Assembly (NCBI GenBank): GCA_025331125.1
Contig: JAOALB010000076.1
Location: 62,001 to 126,000 of the forward strand
Direction of reading: 5' to 3'
DNA: 64,000 bases
Origin: Mycogone perniciosa
Taxonomy: Eukaryota; Ascomycota; Sordariomycetes; Hypocreales; Hypocreaceae
A program made the translations under genes and the position numbers. Positions within the stretch are counted from its first letter, which is position 1; every line of letters starts with the position of its first letter. The notes beneath the pieces are model-generated. The model was not told where the DNA came from and made no database searches. It saw nothing but the letters and a program-made list of their open reading frames with translations. Shown here piece by piece: positions 1 to 11,112 of the stretch.

Positions 1-14
1 TCAGCTCTGGCAAC

Positions 15-3000
15 ATGGTACATTGCCCTCAAATCTCCAGCGCTCGCCCACAGTGACTTATACGTCAATAGGTGCTCTTTAAGCGGAAGCCGGTCCAATT
101 TCTACCGCCGGCTGAGGTTGAGGATGAAGACACAGAGGTATGCAGGATTTGGCTAACTGTTGGGTCTCTACCGGCAAATCGGCAGGGCTGATTCTTTTTT
201 TTAACCCTTAGGTTTGGCATATCCCCCAAACTGGAGAGATTTTTGCCTCATACGAGGATTATTTGAACCGGTGAGTTTCTTTGTTGTCTTTGTCTATTCA
301 CCGCATTTGGCATCGCTAACCAACAACCTCCTCCAGCATGGACTTTTACAAGCAGGTGACTTGATCTTGCCCGCCCAGTCTCACAATATGTACTCACTAA
401 TCGATGTCCTGCAGCGTCGCTTCAATGACCAGATAACCGGCCATTCCGGGCTGACTTTCTTTGAAGCCTACAACAGCGAGGTTGGTTCCTCCCTGGCCTT
501 GCTCCTATAGAGTCATGTAAGCTTACCTATTCTACAGCTTACGGGGGGTCGTGAAGTAGAGGCCGCTTTTCCAGAGGCACTCAAGGGCCCTATTCTTCGC
601 AAAGTCCAGTTCCAGACCATCTCCCGTCTGGACAACCTTGTTGACATGATATATGACGAGTTCAAGCACGACTATTATCCCGGAGAGGAAGTAACTGTCA
701 CTCTGGAAGGCGGTGACAGAGTCCACTCCATGGTAAGAGAAAAGACTACGTTTGGTGTTCGAGTTCTTCCGGATGGATCGCGCTCCCTGCCGACAACCAG
801 GTACCTCGTCAACACCAAGGGTTCCAATGAGGAGACAATCGTAACAGACGAACACATCTGCCGTGATCGGGGCGTTTTCACCAAATCCATGCTTAGGTCC
901 TTCATCAAGAAAACCGTCATTAGGGAAGCCTGGAATGGAGCCCCGTGGTTGGTCAAGCATGACTATGCTGGGCTGTATCACATTGATACTAGGGTACCGC
1001 CCCATCTTCGCCACGACACCAAGATCCAGGAGCGCAAGCAGCTGCAGGCACAAAAACGCGAGAAGAACTCGACACAGGATGTAAATGGACATACCCCAGG
1101 TATACAGGCTGGTCCTGTCCGGCTGCCGGAGCTAAAACCAGCCCCAAAGAGTCACAAAGCAAAACCAGGTCAGAATGGCACAGGCGCCAAGGGCCTCAAA
1201 TGGCCCGCAACTACGGTTATGGATGGTACCAATGGGGCTGGTTCCCCATCCCAGTTCAACGACCAACGGGCTTTACCAAGAGAGCCGACACCCCCCCCAC
1301 CCCCTCCTCCACCAAAGTATCCTATTGAGGATCTTCAACTAGAGGTAAAGGAGGGCAGTGTGCGACCTTCCCTGAAGTTTATTTGCAAGAACCCTACAGC
1401 AAAAGTCGATATCGATAATCCTATTTATCGTCAAATCGATATGGAGACGGTGGGCCCTCTGTTAGAAACGTGGGACACTCTCAATGTCTACTGTGAGATT
1501 TTCAAGCTGGATTCTTTCACCTTTGACGACTTTGTTGAGGCCATGTCGGTTGCTTCCGAGGATGTGCATGTTCAGCTGTTTGAAGAGATTCATTGCTCTG
1601 TATTGAAGATATTAGTCGACTCCGAGCCTGACGGTGGCAAGGTGCGAATTACGTTGCCCGAACTGGATGAAGAGGACAGTGACGGTGATGAAGATGAGGA
1701 GGATGAAGACGAAGACAACACAGAGGAGATCCCTGAACCAGAGGATATCCCAGTGGCCCGAGCCACGCGCAGCAGCCTGGCTAAGCTTGAAGCGGAGAGG
1801 TTGTTGGCAGAAGCTGCAGCGGCTGAGGAAGAGAGTCTTAGGGCAGAGCTGGAGACACGACATCGCGCCGAAGAGCTGTTGAAGGAATATGACTGGATTG
1901 AACACCTAAGAAAACGCGATTTCCCAGAGGGAGGCTGGGAGAGAATAATGGTTGGCCTGCTGCATCAATTATCGAAGAACGAGCGGCAGCAGCAGGCATG
2001 TGAAGAATTGCTGCTGCAGCTGGTGCCCCCGGATACAGTACCTTCTCAAGAGAATGTCAGACAGAAATATGCGGAACTCAACGTCAATTACCGTGTCAAG
2101 GCATTGCAGATTATCTGCATGCTGACAATGGAGACCAAGGCCGTCAGGGGTTATATGGAGGACTGCAGCGAAACAATGACCAAATACCGCAAAGACAAGA
2201 TTGAGTGGCAGAGACAACGGAAGCAGGCGTAGGTGATATCATACAACCTCAACAGCAACTTGCATCACTAACATCGTACCGCAGAACTGAAGAGCTTCGG
2301 CAACTTAATGAACAGCGGAAGGCATTGATGCCAGAGAATGAACCCCTTGAACAAACTAACGGCACCCCTGCCAAAGCTGAAGAAGATGTTAAAATGGTCG
2401 ATGTAGATGAATCACTCATTGAGAGGGATGAAGAGATCGAAGACAGCAATGATGATGCTCAATCGCGTAAGAAGCGTCGCAGCCGCCTCATGACAGACAA
2501 GCGACGGAAGCGTGAGGAGGAAGAGCAAGAGAGGAGGACAAAGGAGAAGGCTCAGAAGGAAACCAAACCCCAACAGTCTAAGCAATACATCAAACTTCTG
2601 AAGGATATCCATAAGAAGGAAGAGATTATCAAGAAGTGTGAGGAAGAGGTTGCTATTATCGATAACGACCTTCGCGAGGCCGACTGTCCTCGAACCCGAG
2701 TCCTGGGGAAGGACCGATTTTGGAACCGCTATTACTGGTTTGAGCGGAATGGCATGCCGTATGCGGGGTTACCTGACAGCTCAACGGCTTCGGCTGGATA
2801 TGCCAATGGGTGTATCTGGGTTCAGGGTCCAGACGATCTTGAGCGGGAGGGATTCATTGAACTACCAACCGATCTTCAGAACGAGTACAAGGCCAAGTTC
2901 AACATGACGGTTCCAGAACGTAAAGCTATGGAAGAGGGCGAAAGCAGCGTGTTCACAGCCTGGCAATGGGGCTACATCTCAGAACCGGAAGACTTGGATC

Positions 3001-3362
3001 GCTTGATCAAGTGGCTAGACCCCCGAGGACTCAATGAGTTGAAATTGCGCAAGGAGCTGCTCGCTTATAAAGACAAGATTGCGACGCACATGGAAAACCG
3101 CAAGGCATATCTTTCTGGTGTCGAGGAAAAGGTAGAGGAGAAGAAGGACGAACCAAAGCGAATGAGTTCTCGGATACGCGAAAAGACGCCAGAAATGCCC
3201 AACTATCGTTGTCTGCAATGGGAGAACACGATGGCGCTGGAGGAGCTTGGACATTTGCATAGCGACCCGCCCCCGCCGCCGAGATCGAGAAAACAAACGA
3301 AGAAACGTGAGGCGATGAGTGAGGCAGCGCCAAGGCCTGCAACAAAGGCACGACGCAAATGA
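15..3362 (+). CDS. itc1: Itc1/Acf1-like subunit of ISWI chromatin-remodelling complex
   Basis: Non-catalytic subunit that would pair with an ISWI ATPase to slide and space nucleosomes in the nucleus. Seven exons: 15-17, 72-137, 212-270, 337-355, 415-480, 538-2228 and 2285-3362, giving 993 aa. The protein opens MVLFKRKPVQF, as Itc1 homologues do. Next comes a WAC domain (about residues 22-125, with VWHIP and ITGHSGLTFFEA), a proline run, a DDT domain (about 373-430), an acidic stretch and WHIM-type segments (about 528-560 and 774-900, with DRFWNRYYWF). The tail is basic. An in-frame TAG at 69-71 lies just before GTG at 72, so the start codon must come by splicing; ATG at 15-17 followed directly by GT supplies it. 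All splice phases join in frame. Domains are secure; the one-codon first exon is inferred. Confidence 0.9.
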
Positions 3363-4695
3363 TTAGGCCTGGATTGGGCGGTGCTGGTGTTACTCCAGAG
3401 GCGTGTTGACAGTGTGGTTGGTTCGGCGCTTGGCCCAAGCACGCTCCCAGACCGTTCGACCCTGAGCCATATGACGACGTTCACGAGATTGTTCACTACT
3501 CAGGATCTGATGATTTCCAGCCCGGGGTTGTATACGGGCTGGCTGGACGGACTCATCTGTTAGAAATAGACGGCGTAGGGAGGGGAACAACCAACATCAT
3601 TGATGAAGGGGAGAGGAGGACCTGCTTGAGAAATGCTATGGCTTATACTTGTGCGACAGGGACGATTATGCAACCGACTCGGTTGGGAGTTGGTTTACAA
3701 TTAGGGTGGTTGGCAATACGGTGTGGCGTGTGGTTGCATGTTTGGAATTCGCGAATACAGGCCGGCGTTGGTCCCACGAAAAGGCATGGGATGAACGAGG
3801 TTTTGCATGATGAATATCTGTATAGACTACTAAATTTGATGAAGATGTAATTACCTGTTTATGACATGGTGAATGAATGAATAAATGATTCTTGTTGCTT
3901 CTCCTCACCTCTTATTTTCGAATGACCACAGGCATGTCGCAGCCCATGCTGTGGGGGGGGGGGGAACTATTTGACGCCATTATCATTCTCCATGGTTACA
4001 CGACTAAGGGTGTGTGTGAGGAGGCTTAGGTTGTGGAAGAGGATGTAGTAATACCGAAGCATCCACCACGTAATATCCCTACGCTCTGAGGGAAACGTCG
4101 GCTTAGAAGATACCACACTCAAAGAGAACCACGCTTCTAGACCTCTGCGAGCTGACATGCGGCCCCCAGTTGTTCACCAGCCTGGGGACATATTTGCATA
4201 CGTGTACATGAACCAGCAGAACAAAGTTCCTCCAGATCGGAGCGGGAAACTGCTTGGCGTTTTGGTTCCACTGCCTTAGCTTAATAATAAGCATATATTT
4301 ATTGAGGTAACGAGCATTATAAATGCGTGATATCGGTCCATCTTGCCGCCAAGATGGCTCTCTAATCAGCTTATCACTAGTTTGCTGCACTGAGGGTGAT
4401 GACATTCCGAATTGATGTTGAAATAGGGTTGCACTGAGGCTGATACTTCATCCCGGGATGGGCTGTGGAGATATGCGGTCCGCACGCCACAATAGGTCGA
4501 ATTAGGAAGGACGTTGTAAAGAGAGATATCAGCTGGATGCACGATGAGTAGAAGTCGCTTCTTGGACATTGCTCATTTTTGTTCGGAATAGTTATTTAAA
4601 CCGAGTGTTGTAAGGTCGATTGTTCATTCAAGAGAAGAGGAGTGTATAGGCACAGGTTCCATCTAGTCTAGCTAAGCTTCGACTCGCCTTTCACC
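3363..4695. other. Intergenic region between itc1 and the protease gene
   Basis: No convincing gene is visible in this stretch of about 1.3 kb. Short open frames on both strands lack conserved motifs. It should hold the 3' end of the itc1 transcript and the promoter of the protease gene. A run of 12 G residues lies at 3953-3964. ATTTAAACC-type A+T-rich sequence about 100 bases before the protease ATG could belong to its core promoter, but I cannot assign an element. Confidence 0.5.
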
Positions 4696-6040
4696 ATGCG
4701 TGGAACGCTTTCGCTCTTGCTGCTACCTGTGGTATTGGCTGTGCCTGGTGCTGTCTCCAAGCGCGATACACCTGCTCCATTGCTCATCCCTCGAGGAGAT
4801 GGGGAGCTTATTGCAGACAGTTTCATAGTCAAGCTTAAGGATGAGAGTGCCTTGTCGGCCCTTGACGACAGCCTAGGCCTCCTTAGTGATAATGCAACTC
4901 ACGTCTACGATTCAGTGTTCCGCGGGTTTGCCGGCAAGCTCGACAAGGCCACTCTCAAGGCTCTGAGGGATCATCCCGATGTGAGTGATGCCTCAACTGT
5001 CTTGAGATGGGCTCAAGCCTTATGAGCATATCTATCTAGGTCGACTATATCGAGCAAGACGGCGTTGTGAAAGCGTCCGGCTACGTCGTCCAGCCCAACT
5101 CGGGGTGGGGTCTGGCTCGGATTTCTCACAAATTGCCTGGGAATACAAAGTATATATATGACGATACCGCTGGCGAGGGAACGTGTTCATATGTGCTTGA
5201 CACTGGTATCAGCACCACCGAACCCGTGTGTTACCATCACAGCGTGCTTCCTTGGTAGGAGTAGAAATAGACTAATTCCCGCACAGGAGTTCGAAGGCCG
5301 AGCGGTTAACCTCATCTCCTTCTTCAGCAGCCAGCCCACGGATGGCCACGGCCACGGGACACATCTCGCCGGCATCATCGGCAGCAAAACCTATGGCGTC
5401 GCCAAGAAAACAAAGCTCTTCGGCATCAAAGTGCTCGACAACAGCGGCAGCGGCAGCGTCTCCAACGTCATCGCAGGCATGAACTTTGTCATCAAGGACG
5501 CCGCCCAGCGGTGCCCCAAGCGGTCTGTGGCCAACCTGAGCTTTGCAGGTTCGTACTCGGTCGCCGTGAATCAGGCTGCGGCGGCCTTGGTCACTGCGGG
5601 TGTGTTTGCGTCAGCAGCAGCAGGGGGTTCGGCTACGGGTGTCGGGAACACATCGCCCGCGAGTGAGCCGCTGGTCTGTACAGCTGCGTCGTCGACGGCG
5701 AATGATGTGATGTCTTCGTTTTCGAATTACGGGCCTTTGATTGATATCTTTGCTCCGGGTCAGAATATCCAGTCCACCTGGCTAGGTGGCACGACAGTAA
5801 AGTTCCCCCGAGAGAAGAGGGAGGGCTTCCGAGGCTGACGTTTCCCAGAACACCCTCTCGGGCACTTCCTTGTCCGCGGCTTACATCACTGGTCTGGGGG
5901 CTTATATTATTGCGTGGGAAAACACATACGGCCTTGCGCTTTGCCCGCGTATTCAGCAGCTTGCCACACAGAATGTGTTGATCAATCTCCCTCCTGGCAC
6001 GCCCAACCTGCTTGCCTACAACGGAAACCCATTTGGCTAA
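4696..6040 (+). CDS. Secreted subtilisin-like serine protease (S8, proteinase K type)
   Basis: Predicted extracellular endopeptidase of 390 aa. Exons are 4696-4980, 5040-5225, 5287-5796 and 5849-6040. It has a signal peptide (about residues 1-21), an I9-type propeptide (about 40-105, with SFIVKLKD and VYDSVFRGFAG) and an S8 catalytic domain. The Asp is D149 in VLDTGI, the His is H180 in GHGHGTH and the Ser is S334 in SGTSLS. The TYGVAKKTKLFGIKVLD segment is typical of the proteinase K branch. The position that aligns with the oxyanion-hole Asn of proteinase K (AAGN) is Gly271 here (AAGG), so activity could be reduced or altered. Such proteases are often nutritional or host-cuticle enzymes in fungi. 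Splice sites were chosen by GT/AG and by restoring conserved sequence across each junction. Confidence 0.9.
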
Positions 6041-6977
6041 CCGGAGAGAGCACAGTGTTGTTGTCATGTATGTAAGGGAGCTGGCTGTCAGATACTGTGA
6101 GCTCATTTTGCGTGGGGGTGGTTGATAGCAATGCAAATACTCGTACTACTCCGTACTACTAATACCTCTGAATCCGGCATCTGATGCCGAGATGAAAAGG
6201 CCTCGACCCCGTGTGTGTGAGATTGTGAGCATAAGCCTGGACCGGGTTCCATGTTTGTTTGTTACACCAGCCTGGCCTTGGCTGTATTCCCTGGACGCCC
6301 CTGCATTGAGCTATCGCCAAAACTCGAGTGTCTTGCGAAGGGGGAATGGCGCTTCGTACCTCTTAGTACGTGAGATCTTCAAACCAGGCATTAGGGAATC
6401 GCGATCATGCACTCTGGGACGGCATGTTCCTCATTGTTCTCTCCAATGTCCTCGGATTCCCCCCCACACACACATATCTAACGGTCATCCGCTCAAAGTT
6501 TCGTATTCGCTCTCCACCAATGATGAAGGGTGAATTGCGCCCCTGGGTTGTCGGCATCATTATGTGGCTTGGGTGCCATACCCGAGACCCTGTCCCTTTG
6601 TGCTCCCCTTTGTGCTCCCACACGATATGTAGTCTAGGATCCTGCTCAATATACCGTCCAATCTATAATAGTAAACAATCGGTAATGGATTTGGGGGAAA
6701 GAGTGGATAGCATTGCAGCAATGGAAAGCCAGGTCAGATGTTTAAAATATGGTTCGCATCCGATCCGAGCTTTGATTTGGAGCACCGGGTCGAGGTGACT
6801 GGTCATTAATATATCGTACCATTTCCCAACTCTCGTGTCTCATATCATATTTTTCCGTTGCAGAGTCGGCATACATAGCTACGATACCAACGGACTTTCT
6901 GCTCCTGGTGAATCAACGTTTATTCTTTAATTTTCTTTATTTTTTTTTCTCTGTACGGAGCATCCAAAAGTCCTATC
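6041..6977. other. Intergenic region between protease and GST genes
   Basis: No gene recognised. A copy of the dispersed 9-mer lies at 6147-6155 within a TCGTACTACTCCGTACTAC context, just downstream of the protease stop codon. A pyrimidine- and T-rich stretch (about 6920-6955) precedes the GST start and is probably its leader or core promoter. Confidence 0.5.
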
Positions 6978-7905
6978 ATGGCTGCTACGGAACAAGTCAA
7001 AGTCAAGCTCTACTGGTACGTATATCAAGAGCTGGATTATACACAGCGAAGCTTACCATGGTGTCTGTTTTAGGCTTGACAACTCTCGATCGCAGCGCAT
7101 CTTGTGGCTGCTCGAAGAGCTCAAGATCCCCTATGACCTGGAGATCTTCCACCGCAACAAGACAACCATGTTCGCGCCGCCCGAGTTGGAAAGGGTGCAC
7201 CCGTTGGGCAAGTCACCAGTCATCACCATCACGCCTCTCGACGGCACATCCGAACCCATCGTCCTGGCCGAGAGTGGCCACATGACACAGTACCTCTGCG
7301 ATCACTTCCCCGAGGGCCAGCGCCTTGTGCCCAAGAGATGGAAGGATGGCATGGAAGGCAGGATTGGCGGCGAGACGGAGGCGTGGATGAGGAACCAGTA
7401 TTTCCTGCACTACAGCGAGGGCAGTCTGATGTCTCTTCTGCTCATCAGTTTGATTGTCTCGCGTATGTCGTTCTTCATCGTCTCCAGTTATCATGCGAAT
7501 GCGAATGCCCCAGCTGACCGTCATCTTGAAACAGAATTAAAAGCTCCACCTGTTCCGTTCTTCGTCCGCCCAGTCACGTCTGCAATTTCCAACCGCATCC
7601 ACTCCAGCTTCGTCTTCCCCAACATCAAGAAACATCTCAAGCTGCTGGATCAGCACCTGGAGACCTCGGCAGGGAAATACCTGTGCCACGATCAGCTGTC
7701 CGTGGCAGACATTCTCATGAGCTTCCCGCTGATGATTGCCAAGGATCGTTTCGACGGGATGGGCCGTTGGGATGGTGGCTCGTGGAGAAATGAATTTCCA
7801 CGAGTGCTTGCGTATATAGAACTGCTGGAGTCTGAGGAGGGGTATCAGAAGAGCGTGGAGAAGATTGGGAAGCTTGATGGCCAATACGAGCATCTCATTT
7901 CATGA
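6978..7905 (+). CDS. Glutathione S-transferase, Gtt1-like
   Basis: Predicted glutathione transferase of 265 aa, for conjugation of electrophiles and peroxide defence. Exons are 6978-7015, 7074-7462 and 7535-7905. The N-terminal thioredoxin-like domain contains KLYWLDNSRSQRILWLLEEL, HPLGKSPV and ESGHMTQYL. The helical C-terminal domain contains the GKYLCHDQLSVADILMSFPL segment. This layout and wording follow yeast Gtt1, which is membrane-associated; I see no clear membrane anchor here. The second intron (72 nt, GTATGT donor, CTGAC branch site) is a multiple of three and has no stop codon, so retention would insert 24 residues without breaking the frame. Confidence 0.88.
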
Positions 7906-8362
7906 CCTGGTTAAATAATGGATTATGATTAAATGGATTATGGAGTGCTCCGTATATATTATGGAGTACGGAGTACTTCGTACCCTGGCTTTAATTGATG
8001 ACGAAACCAAGAGTACTCCGTACTACTCCGTAGTAATAGTAATATCCAAAGTCCGAAAACCCCGTTAGCACTGCTTGATAATCACAGTTTTTATTTAGAA
8101 GCTGTTGAGGTGTTGCTCGCGGTACTAGTACTATTCGGACCACGGTTGTTCCTAGTAAAAAAAGCATGCTTACTACGAGTGGCATGTATTTTAGCCGAGA
8201 CATAAAAAACGTCGGGCCTTTTGATTGGCCACACACCTCGGTGAGCCAAATCCCTACCTATGGCTCACCTCGAAAATGTCCACAGCTTTGGCCTCCTTCT
8301 CATGCTCTATCACGACGCATATCACCTGCTCACTCCCTCATTAGTGGCTGTGTTCCCGCACC
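7906..8362. repeat. Intergenic region with a cluster of TACGGAGTA-family motifs
   Basis: Non-coding stretch between the GST and PPR genes. It carries three exact copies of the dispersed 9-mer (7967-7975 as TACGGAGTA; 8014-8022 and 8024-8032 as TACTCCGTA) and related words such as GTACTTCGTAC around 7974. No gene seen. The last part must hold the PPR gene promoter. Confidence 0.65.
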
Positions 8363-10912
8363 ATGAACGCACCAAGAACGATATGTTCAAGGTGTGCCTC
8401 ACAGCTTCGCTCAAAGCAGGCTCGGAGACTAGGCGGCACAGCCTTGTTCTCCTCTTCCGGTGATAATGCCCAATCGCCTCCAACAGCGCCACATAGTCAT
8501 GAGAAGGACGGAGAAAAGGGCGGGAACGGAGAGGCAACTGCGGCAAGGGGCAACCGCCACAAGAGTTTCTCGCAGAGACCAGGGTTCTCCAGGAAAAAAC
8601 TGCCCAAGTCCCTGGAGGAGTCTGCCGTTGCCCTGTTCAACGACGTGGTCAAACCAGGATCCCGTGCTATGCCAGCAACAACCTCACAGCCCTCGTCCCT
8701 CGGCGAGTTGGAAATTGCCGCGAGAGTGAACAGACTTACAGAGAGGGACATTGAGGCAACCGAAAAGTTACGCATATTTCAAGACCAGATCTGGCCACAT
8801 CTCAAAAATTTGCATGGTCAGGTGCCTCGACCCTTGTTCCTCTACACTGCTCACTTCCTGAGTAAAGTCAGCGATGAATTGGTTGAGAATGGGCACACCG
8901 GAAACAGTGTCGAATTATCCCGGATGTATAGCAGCATTGACAAGTGGGACCTGGATGTGAGAAACAAGCTCGTCCTCAATATCTGCCACTCCCTGGTTTA
9001 TCAGAAAAATACGTCAATTGCTCGCGGTGCTCTCCTAAAAGAACTCGTCGACCTGTGGAAGCACATCTCGCAGCTATGGCGCAAAAGCCAAGTGGGACAG
9101 GATTTGCAGTTTGCCTTGCCCTCGGTTACTGAGGTTCTCAAAGATGTTGGGCAAGTGGGCAGTGCGGAAGGCCAGCGAATGCACCCTACTACCAGAGCTT
9201 TGTCGGCAATTTTCCTCCAGTTCCATCCTGAACAAGCTCGTGATTTAATCCCGGGTCTCTTAGCCACGATGTCTGTGCTCTCAGACCCGAGGTATGCTAG
9301 GGTCGATAGAGACATGGAGGCAGCGCCTCTGCTTAACCTAGTAGCTACAGCTCTTGGAAAGGAGAAGGCAACCAAATCATATATCTCGAGCGTGTTCGAT
9401 GATCGCGTCCTATTCCCATCATCAAAGTTAACGGAAATCCAGTCGTACGTGGTCCAGCAGTGGCCTTCAGCATCAGCCATACTTTTCAAGGGGGATGCGA
9501 TTTGGCGACGCAGCTTAGCATCTTCCGCCCAGGGTGCCTCGAGACGTCTCAGTTTCTTCCATAAGCAACTTCGAACGGCACATGGCGCCCACAATGTTCC
9601 CGCTGTGTTGGCCGTCTGGCGGGATCTTAAGGCTCATATAGAGCAACATCCAAACTTGACCAAGCAGATACGGGATGATCCCGAGTTCCTCGATTATTGG
9701 ATTCACGTCTGGTGTGCCGTGCGGCGGCCAGTCGAGTTACAGGAAACTCTGGATTTGATGCAGCAGCTACATGTGTATCCTTCTGTCAAGACGTACACGG
9801 CCATGATGCATGGGTGGAAGATATGCAGGGATGCAGACAAGATTGAGGCTCTATGGGAAAAATTAGCAAGCTCCGGTATGAAACTTGATGTCATCATCTG
9901 GACTGCGTGCATTTCTGGTCTTGTCGAGGCGGGCAAGCCCCAGGCAGGCATTCGAGTGCTGGCAGATATGCAGGGGCGCTGGAAGAAAGCTGTTCAGAAG
10001 GACGCCCAGCACACGGCGGTCCAGCCAACCATTGAGGTTATCAATGCCGCCTTCAAAGGTCTCATACTCCTAGACCGCAGAGCGGCCTTCGATGTCCTCG
10101 AATGGGCCGGCCGTGAGCAAATCGAGCCCAATATCCGGACCTACAACATCCTGCTGAGAGAATGTTTCCGGAACGACACACCCGATGATGTGCAGAGCCT
10201 GATGAAGAATATGAAGAAACAAGGGATTGAGCCGGATGCGGCAACCTTTACTATCATTCTCGAAGAGGTCCTCGGCGCAATGAACGATGCCTCGGCCACT
10301 GAGCAAGTCCAGGCCGTTCAGCAAGTGCTTGCCGACATCGAAACAGCCGGACTCCGGCCTAACCCCGAAACCTATGGCAAGATGCTTTACGCTGTGGCAT
10401 CGTTGGCCAATGGTGCAGATGAGGCTATCGACACCGTGTTAGCACATGTGCATGACCATGGATTCAAGATCACACCACACATGGTCACTATCCTTATCGA
10501 AAGGGCTGTCAACCGCGATCCACCAAACATGACAGCCGTGACGGAGTTGCTGCGTGAGAATAACCTCACACACGTCGGTCAGGGCGATCAGACGCTGTGG
10601 GAGCGTGTCATGAGCGCCCACGCCATCACGGGGGATACAGCCCGCGCGATGACGGTGTTTAACGACCTTGCCAAGGCTGGACGGCCCGTCACGTCACTCT
10701 CGTGCTTGACGGATTTGCTGGAGGTACTTCTTGTCAATGAACAGACGGATGATGCTCGCCGTGTTGTTAATGTGGTGGTGGGACACAAGACTGGCATTAG
10801 GGAAGATTCGAAGGATGGGAGATACTGGCGCCACCATTTTTGGTATTTGGCCAGAGATAACGGGTTGTTGGATGAAGTACCGCAGGAACTGGTCAATATG
10901 ATGCGTGGATAG
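8363..10912 (+). CDS. Mitochondrial pentatricopeptide-repeat (PPR) protein
   Basis: Intronless gene for 849 aa. The N-terminus is rich in Arg, Ser and Ala with almost no acidic residues at first (MNAPRTICSRCASQLRSKQA), which fits a mitochondrial targeting sequence. From about residue 460 to 720 there are degenerate PPR units such as PSVKTYTAMMHGWKICRDAD, KLDVIIWTACISGLVEAG, PNIRTYNILLRECFRN and PDAATFTIILEEVL. PPR proteins bind organellar RNA or assist assembly of respiratory complexes. The long form resembles fungal proteins named as complex I assembly factor CIA84 or as cox1 translation activators, but I cannot decide between them from sequence alone. Function beyond PPR and mitochondria is inference. 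Confidence 0.85.
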   Translation: MNAPRTICSRCASQLRSKQARRLGGTALFSSSGDNAQSPPTAPHSHEKDGEKGGNGEATAARGNRHKSFSQRPGFSRKKLPKSLEESAVALFNDVVKPGSRAMPATTSQPSSLGELEIAARVNRLTERDIEATEKLRIFQDQIWPHLKNLHGQVPRPLFLYTAHFLSKVSDELVENGHTGNSVELSRMYSSIDKWDLDVRNKLVLNICHSLVYQKNTSIARGALLKELVDLWKHISQLWRKSQVGQDLQFALPSVTEVLKDVGQVGSAEGQRMHPTTRALSAIFLQFHPEQARDLIPGLLATMSVLSDPRYARVDRDMEAAPLLNLVATALGKEKATKSYISSVFDDRVLFPSSKLTEIQSYVVQQWPSASAILFKGDAIWRRSLASSAQGASRRLSFFHKQLRTAHGAHNVPAVLAVWRDLKAHIEQHPNLTKQIRDDPEFLDYWIHVWCAVRRPVELQETLDLMQQLHVYPSVKTYTAMMHGWKICRDADKIEALWEKLASSGMKLDVIIWTACISGLVEAGKPQAGIRVLADMQGRWKKAVQKDAQHTAVQPTIEVINAAFKGLILLDRRAAFDVLEWAGREQIEPNIRTYNILLRECFRNDTPDDVQSLMKNMKKQGIEPDAATFTIILEEVLGAMNDASATEQVQAVQQVLADIETAGLRPNPETYGKMLYAVASLANGADEAIDTVLAHVHDHGFKITPHMVTILIERAVNRDPPNMTAVTELLRENNLTHVGQGDQTLWERVMSAHAITGDTARAMTVFNDLAKAGRPVTSLSCLTDLLEVLLVNEQTDDARRVVNVVVGHKTGIREDSKDGRYWRHHFWYLARDNGLLDEVPQELVNMMRG

Positions 10913-11112
10913 ACAGCGGAAGAGCAGGCAGTGTCGGTACATCCGCAACATCTCAACTTGCCGATGTTTCCCAGCCAACTCACAGATGAATGTATCTCAT
11001 ATAGAGCCCAAAGGGAATCATGATCCTAACCAGGTTCTATCCATTCTATTCCACGAACGCCTTCACAATATCCTGCATCATTCATTCATTTCCATTACAA
11101 GCTTACATATTT

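Noticed and set aside
532..1092. Antisense open frame of 186 codons opposite itc1
   Set aside because: It overlaps the WAC-domain exon on the other strand and has no independent motif.
4696..7905. Protease and GST as part of a secondary-metabolite or virulence cluster
   Set aside because: No synthase, P450, transporter or regulator lies nearby; neighbours are housekeeping genes.
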